Shown here piece by piece: positions 1-13,130 of a DNA stretch of 64,000 nucleotides. Location of the stretch: contig NC_083560.1 in NCBI RefSeq assembly GCF_019925205.1, forward strand, positions 70,693,266 to 70,757,265, given 5' to 3'. This DNA is from Metopolophium dirhodum. Lineage: Eukaryota > Arthropoda > Insecta > Hemiptera > Aphididae. The notes beneath the pieces are model-generated. The model worked only from the letters and a program-made list of their open reading frames with translations, was not told where the DNA came from and ran no database searches. A program made the translations under genes and the position numbers. The number at the start of each line of letters is the position of its first letter. Position 1 is the first letter of the stretch.

Positions 1-918
1 GGTGTATAGAAAATGCTAATATAAACATTCAGTGAAATTTTCAAGTATCTACAGTCATTCGTTTTTTAATTACAATAAAATAAGAAAATTGTTACATGAG
101 AAATCGAGTAAATATCAAATGTTGTAAAAATATAAATTTCAGACGCTCATAAAAATTTAATTTAAGTTTCTTCTAGACATTTTTTTTTGATAAAGGTAGA
201 CAAACTTATGAGTTATCTTATATTACATTTTCAAATCTTAGATTTAAAAAGAAAAATATTTATGAATTCTCAACTCAAAATAATTTGCTATTTTTCGTGA
301 TTTTTCCGTATTTTGTCAAAATTTGAACTTTAAATGCTTATAAATAAAAACTGTGACTAAGGATTTTTAATTTTTTTCATCTGCCTTTGAAACAATAACT
401 TAGGAGCCTTCTATTAAATTTTCAAGCTTTTTTACTCAACAGATAAATTTTTATTGATATTTATAGAAGAAAAAACTAAAAAAATTGAAAACTGACAATG
501 GCCGTAAACAGATCAAAAAGAGTCAAAATATTTTGTAAATTTTATGGTGTATAGAGAATGCTAATATAAACATTCAGTCAAAATTTCATGTCTCTACGGT
601 CATTTGTTTTAGAGTTACACCAAAAACCAAAATCGATTTTCTCGAAAACAGATTTTGCGTAAAAATTCCCGTTTTTCCTTAATTTTTCTTTTGTTTTTCA
701 CGTCGCTTGTGAAAACTACTGGGAAATTTTTACTTTTGACCCCCCAAAGTACCAACTAGATTCACTTTCCTATCAGAAAAGTTACTATTGAAGAAAATCC
801 AAGCACTTTTACTGTCCTAAAACGTGATGACAGACACAAAAATAAAAATAAAATAAAAAAAAAAAACACTCATCATTGTAAAATCAATAAATTCATCGCT
901 TCGCTCAGAATCTAAAAT
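1..918 (+). repeat. Family A dispersed repeat, copy 1 (left end cut by window)
   Basis: This AT-rich repeat recurs many times in the window. Bases 310-918 match 49500-50117 almost base for base on the same strand, and match 9220-10100 on the opposite strand. It ends in the terminal word CGCTTCGCTCAGAATCTAAA. Within the copy, the stretch beginning GGTGTATAGAAAATGCTAAT at base 1 recurs at about 545 (GGTGTATAGAGAATGCTAAT), so the element holds an internal duplication with a period near 545 bp. There is no long ORF, so it is probably non-autonomous. The boundaries come from comparing copies by eye; the superfamily is not identified. Confidence 0.75.
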
Positions 919-1486
919 AATAATATAATAATATAATATAATATAAATATCATCACCTAACAAGAGATTTATTATACTGTAATATAGTGTGAGTTTATTG
1001 TAAATTACAATTAAATATTAATATAATCGAATAATAATCAAAAACTTTTGCATGCAAAAGTAGGTGTAACATATTACGGTTAACAACACGAAATTAGTTC
1101 TGCTGAACGTAAATTTGCTATATTGTATGCACCTACACTAGTTACACAAATCGGACATATTTTAGGGCTTTATGCGCCGCTTAGCCCTTATTATATTAAT
1201 CTGCAGTTATTAGACAAAGGGAAAAAAAATTTCAAAAACCATTCTACTATCCAAAACCGAAAATTTTGAAAAATTGTTCTTGATACCGTTAAATTGGAAA
1301 ACCTTTTTTGAAACCGAAACCAAAACCAAACAATTTGAAAAACCGTAATCGTAACCGAAACCGTAACTAAATTTGAAACGGTTTCGATCCCTGCATCAAA
1401 CCAATGTAGATATCAATATCATAGGCACCCGTTCACACGGAACAATGACTAATGTATTAGGTACCTATACCGGCTATACCAATAGG
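919..1486. other. AT-rich spacer with two repeat fragments
   Basis: No gene is seen. Bases 1080-1145 resemble part of the foldback MITE at 1487-1927, sharing the TTCTGCTGAACGTAAATTTG-like word. Bases 1240-1396 are rich in AACCGAAACCG and end in GGTTTCGATCCCTGCA, a pattern that looks like one terminus of another DNA transposon. A partner terminus was not found. Confidence 0.4.
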
Positions 1487-1927
1487 TTAGAAGGACGAAA
1501 CACTGGTATTTGTTGTCTCCGTCTTACAAGTGCGTAACATAGCAAATTTACGCTCAGCAGAACACGTGTAGGCGTGTAGCTTTGGTTAGTTTTAAAATTA
1601 AAGTGAATTGACCCATTATAAAACTTGAATAATATCTGTGTTTGTATGTTGTTTATTTACGATAGTTCAATTTTTTAGCAAGTTATGCGTATATAATATA
1701 CCGTAAATTAAAAATGCTCATAACTCGCTTAAAAACTGAATTATCGTAAAAAACCAACGTACAAACCCAGATAATGTTCTTACCATCAAGTTTCATAATA
1801 GGTCAATTCACTCTAATGTTTAAACTAACGAAGCTACAAGTGTTCTGCTGAGCGTAAATTTGGTATGTTACGCACTGGTAGCACTGGTATACAGGAGATG
1901 GCATATACCAGTGTTACGTCCTCTTAA
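1487..1927. mobile_element. Foldback MITE with TTA(A/G)(A/G)AGGACG-type ends
   Basis: The left end reads TTAGAAGGACG and the right end reads CGTCCTCTTAA, an imperfect inverted pair. Inside, about 170 bp at 1513-1685 (TGTCTCCGTCTTACAAGTGC onward) is inverted at about 1725-1890, so the element can fold on itself. There is no coding capacity. Related copies lie at 34315-34661 and 46654-46960. It is a non-autonomous DNA transposon whose superfamily is not assigned. Confidence 0.7.
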
Positions 1928-2746
1928 AGGCAGGTACGCAGCAAATAACTTTTTTTTCTAATCACATTGTTTGCGGATTTATGGATCCTGAGGTTTATTA
2001 TAAAATCAATACAGTTGAACTAGTTCTTGATAAAAAATATCGCATGTATTATTATATATTTATGTATGATTTATTATTGACAATAATCATAAAATAATAT
2101 TTATAATCAATATATAATATAGTTAACTTAAAAGTCATTATTGACATAGTATTATACCTACTGGCTACTTTATATGTGAATAGGAGGCACGTATAGTATA
2201 TAGTAAACAACATGAAATTAGTCTAAATATTTAGAAAATTATATTCAATTATTGTGTACAGAAAATAATAATAAACCATAAACGTATAATGGATTATTGA
2301 CAGATTCAATTACTATAAAAGTACAAAATATTATTATCTTAATAGGAAAAAAATCGTTATTTTTTGTATAAATATAAAATTTCGTCAACAAATCAACTCA
2401 AAACGCTTATACAAAAATCATGAGTGTATCTTTAATAATTTTCAACTACTATTAAAACAGCCTATGAGGAACCTCGTATTATATTTTCAACATAATATAT
2501 GGTATTACTAATAAAATTAAAATGCTATGTAATAGGTAGCACCTAATATATAAATTAATTATAAAGCATTAAAATATTTTAAGAAATAAATGCTGACCAA
2601 CACCGTCAATCGTCTCCACTCAGAATCGTTTTTCGTCTGCAATGATTTGTCATTGAATTACAATTTAAAAAATCCACTTTACAGTGACAGAAGTCATAAA
2701 CGAGGTATATTACAGTTAAAATCTTCTTTTTTTTCTGTTTTGAATT
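1928..2746. other. AT-rich spacer with a family A end fragment
   Basis: No gene is seen. Bases 2605-2700 carry the family A subterminal words 'CTCAGAATCGTTTTTCGTC', 'CATTGAATTACAATTT' and 'TACAGTGAC', so a family A copy in the minus orientation ends here. The rest is low-complexity AT. Confidence 0.45.
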
Positions 2747-3420
2747 GACAACGCCGTGGGAACTGCTTTCGCATTACTTCCGTGGCCCTGCCTTTGTTTA
2801 TTTAATGAGTTAAACTTTCGCATTTTATTAAATTGTACATATACAGTGCTTGTCTCTTGAAGGGCACACGTTTAAGTTATTTAAGCTCTTCGACCCGGAT
2901 TTGCTGCCCACCGGTCTTGTAGTCACGTTCTCGGTTTTCTCGACTGGGCTTTATAGCCAGCCGGCCTCGTGTAGTCGTGTTTCGTTCTGTCCATAGGTGC
3001 AATTTGGGGGGTCCTAGAGGGTACTTAGCTCGGTGTATGTCCTTCGTAGTCCGTGCTGTATTTTGTTGTTTGCTTGATCTGTTGAGCACCTGGTCGGCGG
3101 AGCCAAGCGGCTGCCCAATATGTGCATCTTTTCTTTCCTCTCAATCCTGCTCATGCCCCGTGGCCTCCAATGCGCGGGGCAGTTTCAGATGAGAATTGCT
3201 GAAGTGCCGGATAGGTCGCAGGTCGGGTCCTCACGTTCCGATAGTTTTTGGACCGAGCCTTTGGTCCTTTGTTGTCGGTAGATGGAGGGCGATGTTGGAC
3301 CTATCTAGTCATCGTTGTTGGCCCGCCGGTTTTAATCACCTAGTTTGTAAGTCACTTTATATTGATGTGTGTGTGATTTTTGTCAGTGTAGATTATTTCC
3401 AGTAAAAAAATTCAACAATC
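2747..3420. other. GC-rich block inside repeats, possibly retroelement LTR or UTR
   Basis: About 670 bp is clearly GC-richer than its flanks and lies between family A fragments. It starts near TGACAACGCCGTGGG and has scattered short open frames on both strands (for example 2877-3089 minus and 2977-3192 plus) that match no protein I recognise. Composition and position suggest an inserted retroelement piece such as a solo LTR or a 5' UTR. No target-site duplication, primer-binding site or paired LTR was found, so the label is tentative. Confidence 0.2.
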
Positions 3421-4312
3421 CACAATTTTGAGTGTGGTTTCTGGTAATATCTGTATTTTATTTATAGAAAGCTGGAAGTTTCATCAAATAATTTATATTA
3501 GCATTTACAAGGAATTATATAATTTTCAAAATATTTTTGTTTTTCCATGTTTTTATATAAGATTTTTGCCTTTTTTAGTTTTTTTGTTCTTTTTATAAAA
3601 TTTATATATATGAATAATACAATTTTTGTTTTTTAGTAAAAAAGCTTGAACATTATATTAATTTATAAATAGGAAAAACTGATGAGGAATGTAAATTATT
3701 CGTACTGGTACTGCGCACGTCATTAAAAAGAACCGAAAACACAGTCCCGATTTTTATAATAATAGCAGCATTTAAAGTTCAAAATCACGAAAATTGCAAA
3801 TTATTTTGTGGGTAAATTAAATTTTATTAGCTAAAAGGCTTGAGACCTTGTCGTTTCTAATTATTAGTTCATAAAAAAAAAACTAAAAATCTCAAAAATA
3901 CAAATGTATAGGTAGGTAATATATGTAACATAATAATATGTACATAATATGTAATAGGTAGGTACAATTTTTTTTTATAGTCATTTCTAATTCAAATTTC
4001 GATGAAATTTAAAATTTAATAAAAATTAATGATTTTAGTTATTTATTGTTATGGTTCCAAAAATAATATTCATAGAGACTTAACTTTTCAACACTACGTA
4101 CATATTATTATTTACTTTACATAATACAGTTTACAAAATATTTAGATTCATTTTAAGTTATTTATATCCTACGAACGGATCCAAACTCCAAGATCTGCGG
4201 TGTACGTCGGTATTCACTTATAAGTAATAATAACTACTATATACTAACTAATAATGTTATACGAAATTCAGGGTATGTATTATAATTTATATATTATAAT
4301 TTACGTTTCTTG
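3421..4312. repeat. Degenerate family A sequence and AT-rich spacer
   Basis: Bases 3430-3900 share family A words, for example an AAAGTTCAAAATCACGAAAA-like stretch followed by AATTATTTTG, in the minus orientation. From about 3900 to 4312 only AT-rich spacer with TAGGTA words is visible. No gene is seen. Confidence 0.4.
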
Positions 4313-5433
4313 CAAGGGCGTCCGCAGGAATTTGTCAAGGGGAGGGCAAAATATTTTCCTTTTTACATTTTTTGTCTCACTATCCTATTAGTTATAAAGT
4401 ATATTTATGGCATGTTTTCTTTCATATAGACAAGGAATGTAAAAATATTTATGAATACGTAGATAGTTAGTTACAACTTAATCTTACAGCATTAATTTTA
4501 ATTAATTGTTATATAATTTTAAATAATCAAATACATTTTTTTTTATAAATAAAATGTTACCGTTGACTTTATAATTTTAAATAATTTATAAAATTAAATA
4601 TTTCTAGCTTATTCAGTCAATGATACCACAAACTTGAAAAGTTCTAACTATTGTAGGTATGCCATCTATATGAACATTTAATTTTATTATCAAAAAAAAA
4701 ATTAAAAACTTGGTTGACACTGCAGTATTGCACTATTGGGTCGCACCACTACTTTTTATAATCTATAAAAACAACGTTCATAACTAAGTGTAATAAAAAT
4801 CTGTAAAAAAAAAATGTTTTTATTTTTAATTTAAAAAAAGTTTATTTTGTGATATTTTATATTACAATGGTAATGATTGAGGTTGGGATTACGATGCACT
4901 TTGCATTGTTTTTCAAATCTAGCAGCGCGATACTCGTTTTATAACATACCTAAATTGAATTTTTTGACGATTTAAAATTTTAAGGTCATTTTTTTGATTT
5001 AAAGATTTTTGGAGCATTTCAAAATTTTTTTCTTAATTTAAGTTTTAATTTTTAAATTTAATTTTAAATTTTGCACATGTTTTACATGAATTTCATAATA
5101 AATATATGATTTAAAGTCTAAACCTATAGGTATAGAAAAAAAATAGATAATTTTCAGATTGAATAAGTAGTCCAAATGATAAGTTCTGACTGTAAAACTT
5201 TTATACAATCATTTAAAAGTTTAAAATGTATATTATAATTTATACCGAATTTATTTTAAAATTTATATCTTTAATATTCAATATAAAATAATTAAGTGCA
5301 CTATTTAGAATTGTTATGGCAAATTTTTTTAGAACATTAAAATCATCAATAATAATTATGATAATCAACCCAGAAAAAGCCAAGGAAGGGAGGGGGGCAA
5401 CGCCCCTACTTGCCCCCTTTGCGGACGCCCTTG
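4313..5433. mobile_element. hAT-like non-autonomous TIR element, 1.12 kb
   Basis: The ends are perfect inverted repeats, CAAGGGCGTCCGC and GCGGACGCCCTTG, each followed inward by a G-rich (left) or C-rich (right) tract. Outside them lies an 8-bp target-site duplication, GTTTCTTG at 4305-4312 and GTTCCTTG at 5434-5441 (7 of 8 identical). An 8-bp duplication with CA..TG-type termini is what hAT elements make. The interior is AT-rich with no transposase. The open frame at 5240-5446 (minus) runs across the right end and is fortuitous. Confidence 0.8.
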
Positions 5434-7379
5434 GTTCCTTGAGCATGAAGTCCCTCCTAGTCCTAGGCCCATTACAGTGACCTACTCACTACTCAGTAAT
5501 CAGTAACGAGGAACACTCGGATATACGTACTATACATCAGTGAGCATATCGATTTCTCCGGTTATGTTATTAACTTTATTTATAATGACGCGATAATTTT
5601 TAATTAAGGGGGTATAGTAATGTACTTACATATAAATATATAATAATTTAATGTCTATAGCATATTCCATATTATTATCCTGCTCTACTTAAATCCAGTA
5701 CCTATAGATTATACCATTTATACCTATTCATGTAGGATGGATAAACTATATCAGTAAATCAAAGCGATTTAGTAATTACTAATTAATATCTATAATTTTA
5801 GCAATTTTTTTCACAGTAATGTACAATTTAAAGTTTATTTCAAATTTAAAACTAAGCAATTATTTACTTAACTCAATAGTTTTATTATACAATTGATACC
5901 TATTACCTAGTAGGTATAGTAGGTACCTATTGTGGGTTGTTGAGTGTAATAAGTAATAATGCAAAAATTAATGTAATAATTATATATGCAATAGTGTAAA
6001 TGACCAGCGTCCATGAATCAATAACTAATAATACCATAACTCATAACTCATAGGCAAGCAGGCAGCAGCTGAGAGTCATTATGAATTATGATAACAATTT
6101 ATATTAGTAATACAAGTTTGTTCAACTCAAAAAAATATGTATAACTTTACTTAACTGATAATTTAAAATTATAAGGAAAGTTATGAAACATCCTATAATG
6201 ACTCAGAATGAGTGCTTTATGTTTGTAGGTATAGGTTCTTCGACCGGTGCACCCATATTCTTTGTCATTCTATCATTATGTCATGTTGTCATCATACTCA
6301 TCATTATTCATTGTACCTAAATAATAAAATATTATACGCTTGCAGACTTGCAGTACACGCAATTTGTATTCAATAGTAGTACCTATATAGGCATTCCTTT
6401 CAAAATAATATACTACCAGCTATTATATCCATTTATAGTTAGTCATTGTAAGTTGTTTATTAGGTACCTATGTTTTCAATTTAAGTGCCGTTATTACAAT
6501 CGTCGACTAATTTGTATATTTAGCAGTCAGGTAATCTACTTGAAGCTAGCTTTGAGTTTCATTAGCAGACACAATAATATTTAGTATAATTTAAAAATAA
6601 CTGAAATAAATCAAAAATTAAAATCAGATAAGGTATTAATGAGTTTTTTAGAAATAACAGGTTGTTGCCAACTTTACTTCCAAATTTAAGTATTACACAA
6701 TTCATTTATTTGACATATTTTGTGATATTGAAATAAGAAAATATGTTTTGTCAACAATTTTAGATTTAATCTATGTTCTATTTTAATTTTAAATTGTGGC
6801 TTATATCCAAGAATGTATGCACTATGCATATTTGTTTATTTATATAAAAACACAAAACGAATAAAGTATATTATTAAAAATTTAAATAAACTACTATGTA
6901 GGTATTCAACATGGTTTATACTATATATTATTAATATTATACATACGATTAAAGTGTTTTCTGCTATAATACTGGTACAGTTATATTTAAATATTATTTA
7001 TTATAAGACTTTAGATGTAAGTTGTTCTTATTATATTACCTGTGTCACCTACAGCGGCAGATTGGGGAGAGATTTCGGCCCGGGAAAATACAAAAGTATA
7101 CCGGCCCACTTACTAATTTACCAAATATTGAATTTCAGCCAACATAATATTATTATGTAGTACTATTTTAACATAACTATAATTTTTTTAACACATTTGG
7201 TGAGTTATGCAATTTAAAAAACTTAATCAAACTTTATAAAACTTTATTAATAGTATATATACATCGATATCAAATATCGTTTACAAAAAACAGTTTATGT
7301 TTACACATTTATACTAGACTAAGTACTTATATATAACACAGTAAAAGTGAATCATTTAAATCACCTATTTATATTATTT
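5434..7379. other. AT-rich intergenic sequence, no gene seen
   Basis: Only short, low-complexity open frames occur, such as those at 6348-6584 and 6813-7160, which are rich in Tyr, Ile, Phe and Asn as expected from random AT-rich DNA. Around 7050-7115 a short GC-richer stretch (CAGCGGCAGATTGGGG onward) looks like one end of a decayed DNA transposon. No matching partner end was found. Confidence 0.4.
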
Positions 7380-7830
7380 ATTTTCAAAATATTTTGACTC
7401 TTTTTGAGCTATTTATAGGTATAAGAAAATTTAAATTTAAATTGATTTTTTTTTATAAATAACTGTAAGAAAAATTTTTTGCACATAAATCCACTATATT
7501 TTTTTATGAACCGTTGATGTTAGCGTTTTTACAAAATTCGCCAAAATCACAAACATTTGCAAATTATTTTTAGATAAAAAATCATAAAACTATTTTTTAT
7601 TTACATCTAAGATTTGAAAATGTATTACACAATTAGTAAAATGTATTACTTTAATATCATTATGGATATAGTATTATTATCATAAAATATACTTAGTAAT
7701 ATAGGCTGACAGACAGTCTTCGCTCAGAATCGTTTTTCGTATACCTACAATGATTTTATATCGTTAAATTCAAATTTAAGTATTTAACAAATCCATTACA
7801 GTGACCTTTCTTGACACCTACAGTTCAGTA
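7380..7830 (-). repeat. Family A dispersed repeat, fragment
   Basis: This has the same word order as the minus-strand copy at 9210-10640: 'ATTTTGACTCTTTTTGA', then 'CGCCAAAATCACAAA', then the subterminal GCTCAGAATCGTTTTTCGTA, then 'CCATTACAGTGACC'. It is about 450 bp of a longer element. Confidence 0.55.
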
Positions 7831-9209
7831 CTAATTAGTGATTGTATGCATAATATATGCATGTCGTAAACATATTAACCATTATTTGGGTATAATATGA
7901 GGTATATTAATATATTATATTATTATGTACCTATATAGTTCTTACCGTATGCAACATCGCATAAAATATTCTATGCTCAATCGTGTTGCTAAAATATGCC
8001 CAATCGCTTTATGCTCAATCGTGCTTTACCGAAACTTTTTACTTAGGAATATGGATACATAATATGGAAGATTATCCACTCTAAAGCCAATGGGAGGGGA
8101 TCTGACCCCCCACGTCCCCCTCTTGTATACGCCACTGTACTAGTTAACGTATGATAAATAATTTAAGATATATATACAATATAATTATGTTAGGAAATTC
8201 CCAAAAAGAATATTTTGAAAAAAGTTAATTCAAATTAATTATCTCCAAAAAGAAATTGATATTATAAAAATGTTTAAAAAATAAACTACTTAATGTTTTT
8301 ACTATATAAACTCAGCTAAAATCAGATTTACAAATTGGCTATTTTGATTTTTTCTGAAAAAAATTTAAAAAATTTAAAACTTTCAGTATCTAAGTACTTA
8401 TTAAATAATAAAAAAATAAAATTTATACCGTACTTGTAACGCAAACTTCTATTTAATTATTTAAGTATTGATTAGTACAAAAATTATTTCTTTGTTACAC
8501 CTTATATAGGTACATGGTGAATAAGTAATTATTACAGAGTACAGATAATTGTAGTACCCATGCACAGTTAGTACCGTATGGCGTATAGGTACTATTGGTT
8601 TTTGGTAGATGTTATAAAAAAAAATAATCTGTGCATTATGATTCATTCAAATTATTTGATGATATTACTTGCATAGTTGAATAATTGTAATAATATATTA
8701 ATATGTGGGTTTTGGCCTATATAGAGTGTGGGCTATTGCCCACCGACCCCGAAGCCCCACAATGAGCATGTCAAATGTCAATTCGATCAGAAATCAAAAT
8801 TTAAATTACATTTTTTTATTGATAGGAAATTTCTAAATTTTTAGTTAATTGTGACTCTTAAGTATGTTTTTACCGTAGAGCTGAGAAACTCAGAAACCTA
8901 CACGCGTTCATTAGATGCAGTATTTGTTGGAATGGTTAAAATAATTCTTTATATATAAATTGTATAATATTGGGATCCAGCTGTCTATATATAAACCTTT
9001 AGATTTAGGTTTATTCAATTCAATAAAAAATTGAAGTGATCCATGGCTATTATTATAATTATATTATATCATTGTGTTAACTAAAAAATATAATATTTTT
9101 GACTGTATTGACTTTATTGGTATAATGGTATGATATGGTATAGGTCACATACGAAACGAATACCACAAGATGTTAGGTGCGTGAGAATCAAATGGGTAAT
9201 AGTATTTAT
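7831..9209. other. AT-rich spacer with one transposon end
   Basis: No gene is seen. Bases 8085-8135 contain a C-rich run ending GTATACGCCACTGTAC, which resembles the terminal CAGTGGCGTATAC words of DNA transposons seen elsewhere in this window (near 13509 and 48752). The opposite end was not located. The frame at 8461-8646 (minus) is AT-rich and not convincing. Confidence 0.35.
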
Positions 9210-10640
9210 AAGATTGGTTTTAGATTTTAAGTGGAACAATGAATATATTGATTTTACAATGATGTGTAATTTTTAATATTTTAATTTTTTTTTTGTATCT
9301 GTCTTCGCCTTTTAGGACAGTAAAAGTACTTAGATTTTCTTCAACAGTATCTTTTCTGATAGGAAAGTGATTTATTTGGTACTTTGAGGGGTCAAAAGAA
9401 AAGTTTCCAGTAGTTTTTAAAAGCGCCGTGAAAAACAAAAGCAAAATTAAGGAAAAACGGGAATTTTTACACAAAATCAATTTTTTGCTAAATTGATTTT
9501 GGTTTTTGGTGTAACTCTAAAACAAATGACCAATTAGATAAATGAAATTTTTACTGAATGTTTATATAGGCATTTTCTATACACCATGCCTTTTTAAAAA
9601 TATTTTGACTTAATTTTTTTCAATTTCTAATTTTTTTAGTTTTTTATTATATAAAAATTTCAATACAATTTTATTTGTTTGTTAAAAAATCTTGAAAATT
9701 TAATAAAAGGCTCCTAGTATATTTTTTCAGAGGCAGATGAAAAAAAATAAAAATCCATTATCACAATTTTTTTTTATAAGCATTTAAAGTTCAAATATTG
9801 ACTAAATACGTAAAAATGACGAAACTGTGCAAACTATTTTGAGTTAGAAATTCATAACAATTTTCTTTTTAAATCTAAGATTTGAAAATACAATACAAGA
9901 TTCCTCATAAATTTGTCTACCTTTATCAACAAAAAAAAATGTCTACAAGAAAGTCAAATTCAATTTTTATGAGCGTTTTAAATTCATATTTTTACAACAT
10001 TTGATATTCACTCGATTTCTCATGTAACGATTTCCTTATTTTGTTGTAATTAAAAAACAAATGACTGTAGATACTTTAAAATTTCACTGAATGTTTATAT
10101 TAGCCTTTTCTATGCACCATACAATTTTAAAAATAATTTGACTCTTTTTGACCTGTTTTCGGATATTGTAAATTTTCAATATTTTTAGTTTTTTTTTCTA
10201 TAAATATCAATAAAATTTTATCTCATTTTTTATTCAAAGCTCCTGATATATAGTTATAATAGAAGTTGAAAAATATTAAAAATACATAGGCACAATTTTT
10301 TTTTATAAGCTTAAATGCTTCGAATTTTGACAAAATTTATCAAATGTAAAATTTAATAATTATTTTGTAGTTAAAAATGTATAAAATGTTCAACTTTTAT
10401 AGCTAAGGATTGAAAATTTAAAACAAGGTTCCACGTAAATAGGTTATATATACATTACTTTATTCACAATAATATCATCAAATATACTTAGTAATATCAT
10501 ACGCTGTCTGACCGTCTTCACTCAGAATCGTTTTTCTGATACAATGATATTATATCATTGAATTCAAATTTAACACCATCCATTACAGTGACCCACTTAT
10601 AACCTACTGTACAGCAGAGTGATATCCACTTGTCCACTTT
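9210..10640 (-). repeat. Family A dispersed repeat, long copy
   Basis: This is the longest clean minus-strand copy. Read on the minus strand, it runs from the 'CTGTACAGTAGGTTATAAG' end near 10610 through the GCTCAGAATCG-like subterminal zone near 10520. It then passes two successive units that each contain 'ATGGTGTATAGAAAATGCC'-like words (near 10110 and 9575), about 535 bp apart. This internal duplication matches the roughly 545-bp period in the first copy. The open frame 9220-9480 (minus) lies wholly in the repeat and has no recognisable domain. Confidence 0.7.
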
Positions 10641-12599
10641 TTTTTATACTTACATTTACCCCAACGTTATTTCTTAATGTTTGTTTCAGTTTTTATTTCT
10701 AAGGGTTTAACCTGAGATGAGAAAAATAGCACAATGTTGATTATGCAATTTTAATTATTACGTAGAATGCGTCAAAAATGTAATTCTTGTCGTGAACTTT
10801 GCAATGGAAGTCGATATAGCAGTCAACAACATAACAATTAAAACAATTTAACAAGTTCGTTAGTAAATTTACTATACTCATTACTCTTGTTGAAAATATT
10901 ATATTGTACTCGATGAAAATCATTTTTTTTTTTACAAGGTCAAAATGTATATCGGTACACAATTCAGATTACATATTATTTACATATACCTACAGTCTAC
11001 ACATTGTATATTTATTCGTATATAATATTTCAGTTAAATTCAGCATAATATATATGGCACACATAATGTGTACATTACAGCATAACACAGATCTTCTAAA
11101 TATAGATAAGTATATAGTTGCGTGATTTGTGAATATTTCTGAAAGGGTTCTTGTTAGTGATTACGATGAGCTATTCTGTTTCTTTATTTTGGTATTGATA
11201 TTATAAACAATTGTACAATTTATTTTATTACATCGCACAGACGAAAAGTTCAATATTAACATTGAACATTAATAAAGATAATATATATACGCACTGCAGG
11301 GCGTGCCGGATATACCTGAGTACTGAACAGTAATCACTTTTCGAAGTGTCAACTAGGTAAACATATAATCTTACTTTTTATTTTGTATATACTCAAAAGG
11401 TGTAAATTAATAGAAATATTAATAGAAAAAAACAATTTTATGTTGAAAACAACAGAAACAGTTTTTTTAAAAATCGCATTGTCATAAATATATTAGTATA
11501 TTACAGATCCAAATGTTCAATTGTGCGTAATTTATTATATTCCTTTTAATAACGACCCAAACCGCCCTAAAAAAGAAAAATAGTTTCAAATTGATTTTTA
11601 TTGAATGTTAATCGACCAGCTATTAAGATAAATTTTCTATCTATATAGACTATATTATATGACATATAATATACATTGTATACACGTACAAGTGTAAAAC
11701 GCAAATTTGAAATGTATAACTCGGTAATATGGTAGAAAAAATATCTAACTGAAATTTCATCAAATATATTGAATATTGAATTAAACAAAATAAACTATCC
11801 ATAAGTCATAAATAAAATTATCTTTTATTAGTTTTGCTAAAAATATAAATAACCGTGACCTAAAAATATATACATTATACATACGGAACGCAGATACCAT
11901 ATGATAGGTAATTGATCGGGTTAAATTGAGTTTGTGGAAATATATTATAGTTGGCCAAAATTTAACGTAAAGGACTGGAAGGTTTCCAAAAAATCGACTT
12001 AAAATATATTATTGATGTTAGTACTGTGCTAAATTAAACAACATAGCCAACAACAAAATATAATTTTTATAATATCACCTGTTTACTTTTATATTTATTT
12101 AATATTTTTACTAATGGTAACGATAAATAAAGTTATTAATACTATATAAGTATGGCAAGTGATGCTCTTCAGTGAATATTGGTCATAACTAATTGAAAAT
12201 AATAGTTAATTATCATTTAATTTAATAATGTAAACTGTATTAATAGTAATAAAAAATAACCACATATTTTAAAACTTATTTCGTATAAAATATAAATTGT
12301 AAATTTGTAACAGTTGGGTACCTATAGGTATTATAGCCATTAGGTATTATTAGGTAACATAAAATTATATTTCTTATTTCGAAAAAAAAATACGTTTTAG
12401 ATAGTAAAATAACTACGTCTATCAGTCACATTTTGGTTGTTTTGGCTCTGGTCAGGATATAGCCATAATGCTGTTACGCCAGAGAAATACACAAAACGTT
12501 CATCAATATAGATTATAATAAAGTTTTATCCTCTAACAATTTTTGATATTTTGTTATTATTAAAAAAAAAACGGTAACTGTAGACATTTGATGCATTCC
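10641..12599. other. AT-rich intergenic sequence, no gene seen
   Basis: Short open frames at 10741-10962, 10904-11125 and 11567-11788 overlap on opposite strands or consist of Tyr, Ile, Asn and Phe runs without recognisable motifs. No paired inverted ends or LTRs were found. Confidence 0.35.
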
Positions 12600-12960
12600 T
12601 ATATCACTTAAATTATAATTTTCTCAAAGCAATTTAAAAATATTAAAATTACATAGATACAGTTATTTTACATATAAGCATTTGAAGTTAAAATGTTGAT
12701 AACATTCGTCAAAATCACAAAAATGTGCAAATTATTTGGCAATAAAAAAAATAGTTAAATCTTCTACTTTTGTAGCCAAGACTTAAACATTTAATGCAAT
12801 ACCAAGATTCTCATAAATTGTTCTTACAAACACATAAAAATCTTCAAGTTCAAATTTTGAAGAATTTTTATTGCTCTATAGAATTGTATAAAAGGTGATT
12901 ATATAATTAAAAACCATTTACCAATACATTCATCACTCCTATCAGAATCTAAAAAAAGTA
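12600..12960. repeat. Degenerate family A fragment
   Basis: It contains 'AAGCATTTGAAGTTAAAATG', 'TCGTCAAAATCACAAAAATG' and, at the right, 'ATACATTCATCACTCC' followed by CAGAATCTAAAA. The last words match the forward terminus at 50085-50108. Word order suggests that parts of two opposed copies are joined. Confidence 0.4.
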
Positions 12961-12969
12961 AAATGGCAA

Positions 12970-13130
12970 AGGTGGTGATTGGAAGGGGGGGGGGCTTTGC
13001 ACTTTGCAAGCATAGTCCCCCTCCCCTCAAAAATTAAAATAGCAAACATTTTTGGCTAAATTTGTATATCACAGTATGATTTTAGCCCCCCCCCTCTAAA
13101 ATGCAATCAATTCTCCACCAGTGTCGAGGG
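12970..13130. repeat. Short G-run / C-run inverted element
   Basis: A ten-base G run near 12987 and a nine-base C run near 13087 lie in inverted arrangement, flanked by 'GGTGGTGATTGGA' on the left and 'CAATTCTCCACCAG' on the right. This looks like a short, decayed TIR element with G-rich ends. There is no ORF. Confidence 0.35.

Noticed and set aside
6813..7160. 115-codon plus-strand frame
   Set aside because: Tyr/Ile/Asn-rich text typical of AT-rich DNA, no motif, and its end overlaps a transposon-like GC patch.
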